Origin: Corallochytrium limacisporum
Lineage: Eukaryota > Opisthokonta
Assembly (NCBI GenBank): GCA_002811645.1
Contig: PDIP01000254.1
Coordinates: 1-22,725, forward strand
Length of the DNA: 22,725 nucleotides
Direction: 5' to 3'
Both the position numbers and the translations under genes were made by a program. The notes under the pieces were generated by a model. The model searched no databases, had not been told where the DNA came from, and saw only the letters and a program-made list of their open reading frames with translations. How positions within the stretch are numbered: position 1 is the stretch's first letter; each line of letters begins with the position of its first letter. This document shows, one piece after another, positions 15,848 through 22,725 of this stretch.

Positions 15848-18754
15848 ATGGCTGAAAACCGTGGTTTATTTGACGAGGCCGAAGAGGAGCTGCTGGGAAA
15901 CGTGCAACAACCGTCGCCTAGGTCAAGGTCCAGTGATCCTCTGAGGAACACTGGCGGTAGCGGCGGCGGAAACAGCAGAGCTTCGCCCAGAACGCCAGGT
16001 GCGGCAGCAATTTCACGGACCGACGACGAATATGCGTATAGTACACAGTCGGTGAGATCGGCAACAACTAGTCACCAACGACAAATCGTGGGCCTTCACG
16101 GGGAAGACAGAGTGACTTCCCCTTTAGAAGGGGACGAAATGCCCATGGAGTCACCGACTCGCCACGGTAGTCTTGGAGCTCGCCTCGGTAGCTTACTTGG
16201 AGGATCTGCACGACAAAAATACCAAAAGTTGCGAGGATCAGACAGCGGCGTGACGGCATTGGATGACTTTGGCAATATGGCAGAAAACGGAGCAGGAGGA
16301 GAAATTGACGAGGTCAGCCTGCAGCAGCTGGGCAAGGCCCAAGGGGCTCGAAGGGCATCCCAGTTGGAAACAGTGGAGCAGTTGGGTCGATACCAGAGCA
16401 ACCGAGCGCGGCTGAACTCTTTCGACGAAGAGCAGAACCACCCGCGCATCAGTCGCACTCTTCAGCGGTTCCTAAGCGAGGAAGAAATGGACACAGAATT
16501 AACGAGGAATTGGACCACACAATACTCGGATTTCAATACCATAGATTGGTTGCGAGACACGGCTCGAGAACGACACCGCAAGCGTCGTATTCGCAAGAGC
16601 ATCGACCGTACCTACACATCCCTGCCAAAGATAATGTGGGACAGTGGTCAGGCGTGGTTTATCGTCACTGTAGTGGGTATTCTGTCTGGTATGTTCGCTG
16701 CCAGCATTTCCGTGGGGGTCGAATGGTTGGTAGATATGCGTATTGGCGTCTGTCCGTCGCAGTTTTGGCTGAACAAAAATTTCTGCTGCTGGACGGACAC
16801 AGCACAGGACGGAGAGTGTGCTGAGTGGCGCACTTGGGCACAATTGATGGGCGTAACCAACAGTTTCGGGAGCTTCATCATTAACTATACTCTGTATGTA
16901 TTAGCCAGCTTACTGTTTGCATGGACTGCAGCGATGATGGTGCAGGAGTACGCACCATTCGCGGCGGGTTCGGGTATTCCAGAAGTGAAAACCATTCTGT
17001 CCGGTTTCGTGATGCGCGACTTCCTCTCGTTGCGGACGCTGCTGGTGAAGGCGATGGGCTTGGTCGTTAGTGTAGCATCGGGTCTAAGCCTGGGTAAAGA
17101 GGGACCACTGGTTCATGTGGCAAGCTGTTGTGGAAATTTGATTGCAAACATGTTCCCGAAGTACCGGTATAATGAAGCCAAGAAGCGTGAGATGCTCTCT
17201 GCGGCATCTGCGGCCGGTGTGTCTGTAGCTTTCGGTGCCCCCATTGGCGGTGTCCTGTTCTCGCTGGAAGAGGTCAGCTACTACTTCCCGCACAAAACCC
17301 TCTGGCGGTCATTCTTCTGCGCAATGGCAGCCGCGTTTACCTTACAGTATGCCAATCCGAACCGTTCTGGACGGTTGGTCCTGTTCTATGTTACTTACGA
17401 CCATCCGTGGCATCTGTTTGAAATCATTCCGTTCATCTTTGTCGGCGTCATGGGTGGTCTGTACGGAGCATTTTTCATCAAGTACAACATCAAGTGGTGC
17501 GAATTCCGCAGAACCTCTTTCCTGAGTCAGCACCCAATCAAGGACGTTGTCACAGTAGCTGCAATTGGTGCTGCAGTCAACTACATCAACCCCTTTATGC
17601 GTGGCAACACTGCCGAACTCATCGGTGAACTCTTCAGCGAGTGCCTACCCAACGAACCAAGCCACTTGTGCTCTGGCAATGTCACGAGTGCCGTGCTGTG
17701 GTTGCTGCTGGCGATTGGTTTCAAGGCCGTCATTACCATATTTACCTTTGGTTTGAAGGTTCCCGCCGGTCTCTTCATCCCGACCATGGCTGTTGGTGCC
17801 ATCTTTGGCCGTCTCTTTGGCATGACTCTTGAGGCCATTGTGCTGGCCCAACCGAGTTGGTTCGCTAGGGCGTGCCCAGACAGTGCGAGCTGCATCACTC
17901 CTGGGTTGTACGCCATGGTTGGTGCAGCAGCTGCTCTGGGTGGTGTCACGCGCATGACGGTCAGCCTTGTGGTCATCATGTTCGAGCTCACTGGAGGTCT
18001 GACCTATGTGGTACCGGTCATGATTGCTGTAATGGTCAGCAAGTGGATCGGTGATGCGACCGGCTACGACGGCATTTACGATTGCCACATTGAATTGAAC
18101 GGATACCCGTTCCTGGACAACAAGGCCGACTTCTCAACCACATCGCTGGCTTGTGACATCATGAAGCCACAGGAGGCCACTGACACTCCACTTACCTTCC
18201 TCACTCTTACGGGCATGACCTACGGCCAACTGAAGACGCTCCTAGTCAATACCCGGCTCACCGGTTTCCCCTTGGTTGTGAACGAGCAGAACATGGAAAT
18301 TGCTGGCTACGTTAGTGCCAACGAGCTGCGGTCCCTTCTGAGGCATGTCCTGAAGTCCCGCAATGTTGTCATCAATGGCAACAACTCCAGCGCCGCCTCC
18401 GTCCTGGTCGGCAACAATGACACCAATGATGACGAAGAGAGCGGCCTGCGGTCGCCCCTCAACGCCGACGACAACATTGAATGCCGCTTCACCCCGGCCC
18501 TTCATGGCGGTAGGGAAGAATACCTGGACCTGCACCACTCCGTTGACCCACGGCCCATGATCCTGACCTCGCAGGCGAGTATGGAGACAGTGGTGGAGAT
18601 GTTCCGAAAGCTGGGTCTGCGGTATGTTCTGATTGAAGAGAATGGTCGCCTGGCTGGCATCATCACAAAGAAGGACCTACTGCGCTTCATTCACACGGAC
18701 GCACAGGTCATCAAAGAGACCAACGAATTGACTCGACCGTTTGTCTCGCAGTGA
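15848..18754 (+). CDS. CLC-type Cl-/H+ exchanger (CLC-3/4/5, Gef1-like)
   Basis: This is a homodimeric CLC antiporter of the endosomal/vacuolar class that exchanges chloride for protons to support acidification. The core (about 269-735) holds all signatures: GSGIPE (374-379, with Ser375, the chloride-favouring residue), GKEGPLVHV (416-424) with gating glutamate E418, FSLEEVSYYFP with proton glutamate E475, and KVPAGLFIP later on. Having both glutamates points to an exchanger rather than a channel. Before the membrane part, the FNTIDW motif (229-234) and a basic helix match CLC-3/5. Two C-terminal CBS domains follow (about 769-840 and 900-955), separated by an Asn/Ser/Asp-rich linker. The cytosolic N-terminus (about 265 residues, Ser/Gly-rich) is longer than in human CLC-5, bringing the total to 968 residues. 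The start context is good (A at -3, G at +4). No intron is needed. It converges with the next gene, 136 bp apart. Confidence 0.96.
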   Translation: MAENRGLFDEAEEELLGNVQQPSPRSRSSDPLRNTGGSGGGNSRASPRTPGAAAISRTDDEYAYSTQSVRSATTSHQRQIVGLHGEDRVTSPLEGDEMPMESPTRHGSLGARLGSLLGGSARQKYQKLRGSDSGVTALDDFGNMAENGAGGEIDEVSLQQLGKAQGARRASQLETVEQLGRYQSNRARLNSFDEEQNHPRISRTLQRFLSEEEMDTELTRNWTTQYSDFNTIDWLRDTARERHRKRRIRKSIDRTYTSLPKIMWDSGQAWFIVTVVGILSGMFAASISVGVEWLVDMRIGVCPSQFWLNKNFCCWTDTAQDGECAEWRTWAQLMGVTNSFGSFIINYTLYVLASLLFAWTAAMMVQEYAPFAAGSGIPEVKTILSGFVMRDFLSLRTLLVKAMGLVVSVASGLSLGKEGPLVHVASCCGNLIANMFPKYRYNEAKKREMLSAASAAGVSVAFGAPIGGVLFSLEEVSYYFPHKTLWRSFFCAMAAAFTLQYANPNRSGRLVLFYVTYDHPWHLFEIIPFIFVGVMGGLYGAFFIKYNIKWCEFRRTSFLSQHPIKDVVTVAAIGAAVNYINPFMRGNTAELIGELFSECLPNEPSHLCSGNVTSAVLWLLLAIGFKAVITIFTFGLKVPAGLFIPTMAVGAIFGRLFGMTLEAIVLAQPSWFARACPDSASCITPGLYAMVGAAAALGGVTRMTVSLVVIMFELTGGLTYVVPVMIAVMVSKWIGDATGYDGIYDCHIELNGYPFLDNKADFSTTSLACDIMKPQEATDTPLTFLTLTGMTYGQLKTLLVNTRLTGFPLVVNEQNMEIAGYVSANELRSLLRHVLKSRNVVINGNNSSAASVLVGNNDTNDDEESGLRSPLNADDNIECRFTPALHGGREEYLDLHHSVDPRPMILTSQASMETVVEMFRKLGLRYVLIEENGRLAGIITKKDLLRFIHTDAQVIKETNELTRPFVSQ

Positions 18755-18890
18755 AACATCACACACAGTACGATTGCTATAATCAAGGAATTCATACATC
18801 GTGCACTTTAGATCAACCTCAACATGTCGATAATTTGTTTGCCTTAACACCTTTCTTTAATGTGCGCGGGTTTACTTACCCTCCGCTAGT

Positions 18891-19907
18891 TTACAGTTCC
18901 CGCAGACTACGCTGCACGAAGAAGGCCTTGCTGCGCGGCAATCCAAGGACGACTGCTAGTTCCTCAGCTGCGTGCATTGGCGAGTCCTTGCCCTGGGTCT
19001 TGGATCCAGTGTCGGGGGATTCCACACTGCCGAACCCCTCATCCTCCCTGCACAGGTTATCAGCTATTTCAATCTCCGCCTGCTCCCAACGCCTCTGTAG
19101 CTGGGTGCTGATCCGCCATCGTACAGTGCCCCATAGCGGTCCTGTGGCTGCACTCCCGCGTTTCGTGGATACCAAGGACACATCACATGAGCGTGTGCCA
19201 TCCTCTTCTTTGAGCGCCGAGAGCACTGTTTGAGTGCCCTTCCATGCGGAATAGTTAGCATGCAGTCGAAAGGCATTGTACGCAAAGAACACATTCGGCC
19301 CCGGCAACACGAATAATGCCCCACTGAAGGGCAGACAAAGGGTGCTCAGCACGGTCCAACGCCGGAAGTGAGCCTCACTCGCCCGCGCGTCGGCGCAGAG
19401 GGCGCCTACCGTCTCGGCAATCACTGGGAATGGATCTGACTTAGCAGAACGGCCGTGCGGAGATGGCTGTGGAACGAGGACTAGCGTCTTCCGCGCAGTC
19501 ACTGAGCCTGGAACTGAGCCGTAGTACACCTCTCGCAGGTCTCGGTGTCGTCCGTACGCTTCCAGGCCCCGTTTTACTCGGTGCAGGAAAGTGCCCGGTT
19601 CGGCAGACTTCAGAGAGGCGAGCTGTTTCTGCGTCTCGCCGCGGAGCCACTTGCGCAAGCCTTCAAAGATGGCAGACGATGGAAAAAGTGACGACAAAGT
19701 CCCTGTGTATCTATCAGTACTACTATTTTCACTCACACTGCTGCTGCCATTCTCAGGTCCGTCTCCAGCAATGCTCGAGGCTTTGTCGCTGACAGTCACA
19801 CCAAAGATCCATGGCACTGGACTCTTCCCATGGACAGATGCCGGGGCTCCCATGCCCCGCAGTGGAATCAACCGAAGTGTGAGAATGCAACTATCTCGCG
19901 GAGGCAT
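18891..19907 (-). CDS. Mitochondrial K+/H+ exchange-related protein (PF10173-like, yeast YDL183C family)
   Basis: The 338-residue protein has the features I associate with this family: an N-terminal strand LTLRLIPL, a conserved helical region FLHRVKRGLEAYGRHRDLRE (107-126), a VPG turn, then a hydrophobic segment with CLPFSGALFVLPGPNVFFAY (191-210) and the following AFRLHANYSAWKG. Yeast YDL183C, together with LETM1 homologues, has been implicated in active mitochondrial K+/H+ exchange. The C-terminal third is Ser/Glu-rich and divergent. An in-frame stop two codons upstream of the first Met (TAA, ATC, ATG) fixes the earliest start within a single exon. A GTGAGT occurs inside the frame near Ser57, but the frame continues through it. 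The family call is by motif memory, moderately sure; the transport role is inferred. Confidence 0.65.
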   Translation of the reverse strand: MPPRDSCILTLRLIPLRGMGAPASVHGKSPVPWIFGVTVSDKASSIAGDGPENGSSSVSENSSTDRYTGTLSSLFPSSAIFEGLRKWLRGETQKQLASLKSAEPGTFLHRVKRGLEAYGRHRDLREVYYGSVPGSVTARKTLVLVPQPSPHGRSAKSDPFPVIAETVGALCADARASEAHFRRWTVLSTLCLPFSGALFVLPGPNVFFAYNAFRLHANYSAWKGTQTVLSALKEEDGTRSCDVSLVSTKRGSAATGPLWGTVRWRISTQLQRRWEQAEIEIADNLCREDEGFGSVESPDTGSKTQGKDSPMHAAEELAVVLGLPRSKAFFVQRSLREL

Positions 19908-19945
19908 GATTTACGTCTCAATGGCTGCCTACACTAGGACTGTGG

Positions 19946-20128
19946 TTACGTCTGCTTTTGCGAGGTCCGTTGCATGATGCTGGCCCGCAGTCTCAGAAAG
20001 CCTTGACCTACTGTGTACGCGACAATCAGGCTCACCGCATAGTCCACACCATACTCCACCAAATGCTGGGTCAGTTTCTCAACAAAATCAGACACCAGGC
20101 GATGAACTTGGTTGTTTACGCTTTCCAT
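19946..20128 (-). CDS. Small ORF with one membrane helix, possible small protein or uORF
   Basis: A 60-codon frame lies 38 bp upstream of the K+/H+ exchange-related gene on the same strand. It encodes an amphipathic N-terminal half (about 1-24) and a hydrophobic stretch (about 26-45, YGVDYAVSLIVAYTVGQGFL) followed by Arg-rich and polar residues, the layout of a tail-anchored or small mitochondrial membrane protein. I do not recognise a family. Its start has T at -3, a weak context, so ribosomes could bypass it to reach the downstream start if both lie on one mRNA. It could be an upstream ORF, a separate gene, or an exon of a longer product. A chance ORF is also possible. Confidence 0.3.
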   Translation of the reverse strand: MESVNNQVHRLVSDFVEKLTQHLVEYGVDYAVSLIVAYTVGQGFLRLRASIMQRTSQKQT

Positions 20129-20791
20129 ACAAAGGGCAAGAGATACAGACAGCTCAGATATTTCGTCTACGTGAGAACCGGTGCTGACGCTACTCTGTTG
20201 TTTTGCCGGCCAATCTTCTCGTCGTTCACAGGATCAACAACAATTGGCATAATCAAAACAAGACACTTTCAGGTACCTGGATATCTGAGAAGGAAGACGA
20301 ATCCATAAGCCGTCTGCGCAATGTGGATGTGGATACGAATTCTGACGACAAGCGGCTGTTGCCGATAACCTTGCGAAGAGCCAACACAATGCGCTCGTCC
20401 CTCCGAGCCCCCCCTTTTTTGCTCTACCTCCCTTTCCCCGCCGGGCCTGAGGCCTCCCTGCCGTGTCCCAGGCGCGCCGACGAACGTGACAAAGGCAAGC
20501 AAAGGAACCACAACGACTGAGACTATTTGCCGGACACCACCTGGCTTGCAAAGGACGCATCTATTTTAGAGTTTTGAATGGGTGGTTTCCGATAGAAAGA
20601 TTTGGTGACTGGATTTATGGGACCGGTCTCGTAGCAATATGTTTGCCGAAAGTTGTCGCGTACACCAACTGCAGATTTGAAACCTGAGGAAAAAGGACGG
20701 AACATTAGGTCTAGTACGCAGGTATCGGGACCGTAAGATTGCACATTAAAGAAACACAAAGAGCACTTAGTGAAGCTATATTCAACAGAAA
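20129..20791. other. Intergenic region upstream of NDUFAF3
   Basis: A divergent promoter region between the minus-strand K+/H+ exchange-related gene (with its upstream ORF) and NDUFAF3. Overlapping frames of about 105-116 codons on both strands show no recognisable motif. A pyrimidine-rich C-tract stretch lies at about 20398-20440. I see no clear TATA box. Confidence 0.5.
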
Positions 20792-21481
20792 ATGATGTCA
20801 CTTATCAACACCGTACGCGGCAGTACATCTGCCCTGCTGCGCCGTAGCAACTTTTCCACACACATGGCAGCACCAGTCCTCCTTCAGCAACGGGCGTGGT
20901 ACGCAGACGATCCATCGCAGCGGCCCTCCAACCGAGCGACAAAAGACATCGCCCAGCAGCAGCTACAGCAGGAAATGGAGCTGGCCGAGAAGGAACGGGA
21001 GCAACAAGGAACAACCATTCCTGGGACCATCCTCAGTGGAGGTGCCGGAGCCCAAACCGGTCAAGGTGGTGCCCGTTTGCAGATCATGAGCTATTCACCG
21101 AAGGGCTTTAAAATCTCAGGGATTCACTACCGCGGACCTGTGGTCCTAAGTGGACGGTACTGCTTCCTCTGGAACTGCCGGCAGGCTTCCGATATTTCTG
21201 TAGAGAGCATGAAGTGGTTCTTCCTGCTGGAGCCCCGACCGGAGACGCTGGTCATTGGTACGGGCAATCGAATTGAACAAATTGACCCGGATGTGCAGAA
21301 AGCATTGCGAGAGGCGGGCATAAAGTACGAAGTGCAGGACACTCGCAGTGCGTGCAGTACGTACAATTTACTTACTGTCGAGAACCGGATCATCAGTGCG
21401 GCCCTGATCCCGCCGGTGGAGTTGGATCCAAGTGTAACGCCGAGGCAACCGAAGCGTCTGAGGGACGAGCTTGGGATGTAG
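20792..21481 (+). CDS. NDUFAF3: NADH dehydrogenase complex I assembly factor 3 (NDUFAF3, DUF498/AAMDC-like fold)
   Basis: NDUFAF3 works with NDUFAF4 in the mitochondrion on early assembly of respiratory complex I. The 229-residue protein starts with a presequence rich in Arg and Ser (about 1-36) and then a Gln/Glu-rich spacer (about 52-72). The DUF498 domain (about 95-210) is unmistakable: a GPVVLSG segment, FFLLEPRPETLVIGTGNR (143-160), REAGIKYEVQDTRSACSTYN (173-192), then the AALIPP end (203-208). These follow human NDUFAF3 almost segment by segment. Two Met codons open the frame; the first has A at -3. Presence of this factor implies that the organism has a normal complex I. The gene converges with TAF11, 122 bp apart. 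Confidence 0.93.
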   Translation: MMSLINTVRGSTSALLRRSNFSTHMAAPVLLQQRAWYADDPSQRPSNRATKDIAQQQLQQEMELAEKEREQQGTTIPGTILSGGAGAQTGQGGARLQIMSYSPKGFKISGIHYRGPVVLSGRYCFLWNCRQASDISVESMKWFFLLEPRPETLVIGTGNRIEQIDPDVQKALREAGIKYEVQDTRSACSTYNLLTVENRIISAALIPPVELDPSVTPRQPKRLRDELGM

Positions 21482-21573
21482 GCAAGGGTTTCTTCAGATT
21501 CATTTTCATTAACTAGAGATAAATACAAAGCCATAGCAGTTGTCCGTTGCAAACAGACGGATCTGAATGTTTC

Positions 21574-21579
21574 TTTATT
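21574..21579 (-). terminator. Candidate polyadenylation signal of TAF11
   Basis: AATAAA on the minus strand, 24 bp past the TAF11 stop codon. It lies within the 122-bp gap shared with NDUFAF3, so the two transcripts probably have very short or overlapping 3' ends. Confidence 0.45.
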
Positions 21580-21603
21580 AGATCGATCAACCTCCTTAAT
21601 GAT

Positions 21604-22440
21604 TTACCGCCGGATACTCTTTGTAAACGTCCCGGGGATGAATGGACTTCGCCCCGTCGCTTTGTTCAATCCGAAAATATGTGGATACTTTCCTCGCAGC
21701 CGCCGCAGTGCCTCACGAATGTGGCGCGGGCGGAGTGGGGTTTGATTAGGGTTGTTTGGGGCTTCAAATGGTAGCTTTTCACTGTTCTTTTGGGGTCCTT
21801 CAGTTTGATCAGTTTCCATGGCCTGATTCTCTACTGTGATGGGGCGCTTACCTTCGGCCTGCTTTTCCTCCCTGGTCTTCAATGCCTCATCACGTTCGTC
21901 CCATTCCTTTTTTACGCGCAGCGCTTCCTCCGTCACTTCCGCGAGGTGCATCTTTGCGGCAGCCTTGAGCACAATTACCAGTCGTGTGTCCCAGGTGCCC
22001 TTGCTCGCCTTTCGCCCCAGAAGTTCGTTCATAATCTGCTTGAAGTCTTGTGGATCGAAGACCACTTCGCTCCGGCAGACCTGCCGGCGGTCCTCCTCGG
22101 TGTCGTAGTTAACCTCGAGCTCTTTTTCGAACTTTGAGAGAAGATCCCGACGGTTTGCCTCCTCCTCGGCTTCCACAATGTTTCCGTCGTCCTTTTCCAA
22201 ATCATCGTCTTCACCACCACGGTAAGTAGGTAGTTGAGCCGAAGATCCAGCACCCCCGCTGCTCTGTGCAGCTGACGCCGACGGAACGGGCGCGGAGAGT
22301 GAGAGAGAAGGCAGTAGCCCGGCCGCGCCCGCGGAGCTGGTCGCAGTTACGCCGGTGGACGCCGACGGACCTCTGCCTGCGGTGCTGTTTGAGTGAGATC
22401 CACCGACCTTGGTGGGTGTCATCCCTGGTAAGGATGCCAT
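21604..22440 (-). CDS. TAF11: Transcription initiation factor TFIID subunit 11 (TAF11, TAFII28-like)
   Basis: TAF11 pairs with TAF13 through a histone fold and helps TFIID engage TBP at promoters. In this 278-residue protein the N-terminal 75 residues are Ser/Ala/Gly-rich and disordered, followed by an acidic stretch (76-110). The histone fold then runs as alpha1 (about 129-142), alpha2 (about 150-180: TRLVIVLKAAAKMHLAEVTE) and alpha3 (about 235-250). The last is marked by PLRPRHIREALRRLRGK (235-251), equivalent to the PLQPKHMREAVRRLKSK of human TAF11. Between alpha2 and alpha3 lies an insert of about 50 charged residues absent from human TAF11, where only a few residues join the helices. The C-terminus extends past the usual end by about 15-20 residues. 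The start has G at -3 and +4. Confidence 0.88.
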   Translation of the reverse strand: MASLPGMTPTKVGGSHSNSTAGRGPSASTGVTATSSAGAAGLLPSLSLSAPVPSASAAQSSGGAGSSAQLPTYRGGEDDDLEKDDGNIVEAEEEANRRDLLSKFEKELEVNYDTEEDRRQVCRSEVVFDPQDFKQIMNELLGRKASKGTWDTRLVIVLKAAAKMHLAEVTEEALRVKKEWDERDEALKTREEKQAEGKRPITVENQAMETDQTEGPQKNSEKLPFEAPNNPNQTPLRPRHIREALRRLRGKYPHIFGLNKATGRSPFIPGTFTKSIRR

Positions 22441-22725
22441 TGCGCTTTATGTGTGTTTTGAGATTTAGACTATTTGGGAAGTCAGTCACATTCTTTATAC
22501 TCGCAGTTCTTTCCGCGCCTTCCACAGGTCCATTATCACCTATCCAAGAACACACATAACACAATAATATTTTGAACCACGTCCAGATGATTCTATAGAT
22601 ACTTTCCAGATCTTCTGCCTTCCCAATTCAAATAGATTCGCATCGTTCAGGGACGCCTCACACCCCGCCAACTGAACCCCGCCCGTCCTCCCCGCCGCCT
22701 CCGCCACCTTCGCCACCTCCCCCCC
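22441..22725. other. TAF11 upstream region and C-rich window edge
   Basis: Promoter-proximal DNA of TAF11. The last 60 bases are C-rich with repeated CCGCC/CCACC units that could be a microsatellite or the start of something beyond the window. No gene is visible. Confidence 0.55.
22492..22499 (-). promoter_or_regulatory. Candidate TATA box for TAF11
   Basis: TATAAAGA on the minus strand, 51 bp upstream of the TAF11 ATG, which would allow a leader of about 20-30 bases. The same octamer precedes the CLC gene. Confidence 0.45.

Noticed and set aside
19702-19735. GTGAGT...ACAG, a 34-base intron-like segment on the minus strand inside the K+/H+ exchange-related gene
   Set aside because: Too short for a normal intron, not a multiple of three, and the frame is open and family-like on both sides without splicing.
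20203-20560. Frames of 80-108 codons on both strands upstream of NDUFAF3
   Set aside because: Mutually overlapping and lacking recognisable features; promoter DNA is the simpler reading.

Overview
The window is eukaryotic nuclear DNA with eight well-supported protein genes, plus one small ORF of uncertain status. The products are an exocyst subunit, LETM1, a SYCP2-like meiotic axis protein, a CLC exchanger, a complex I assembly factor and TAF11. Every large reading frame is open from start to stop, so no coding introns are needed. The proteins read as opisthokont-like: the CLC core resembles animal CLC-3/4/5 and fungal Gef1, the axis protein has the animal SYCP2 architecture, and there is a member of the mitochondrial K+/H+ exchange-related family. 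An intron-poor unicellular relative of animals or fungi is my best guess, but the species cannot be named from this.

Layout. 1-1041: CT microsatellite and G/C-rich non-coding DNA. 1042-3906 (+): SEC15. 3907-5156: C/G-tract-rich intergenic DNA with a possible 5'UTR intron for the next gene. 5157-8303 (+): LETM1. 8452-10866 (-): SYCP2/Red1-like protein. 11377-13296 (-): an unusual membrane protein joining a DUF962/Mpo1-like segment, an aspartyl-hydroxylase-like segment and a PEMT-like segment. 13297-15847: the largest gap, no convincing gene. 15848-18754 (+): CLC Cl-/H+ exchanger. 18891-19907 (-): mitochondrial K+/H+ exchange-related protein, with a 60-codon ORF just upstream. 20792-21481 (+): NDUFAF3. 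21604-22440 (-): TAF11. 22441-22725: TAF11 upstream region.

Organisation. Three gene pairs converge with only 122-148 bp between stop codons (LETM1/SYCP2-like, CLC/K+-H+ exchange-related, NDUFAF3/TAF11). The long non-coding stretches lie between gene starts or at tandem junctions and carry many C/G homopolymer and palindromic blocks.

Functionally this is mostly a housekeeping neighbourhood, but three products concern mitochondria (LETM1, the K+/H+ exchange-related protein, NDUFAF3), and the first two are relatives of yeast proteins implicated in the same mitochondrial K+/H+ exchange activity. The two most interesting genes are the three-part membrane protein at 11377-13296 and the divergent meiotic axis candidate at 8452-10866.
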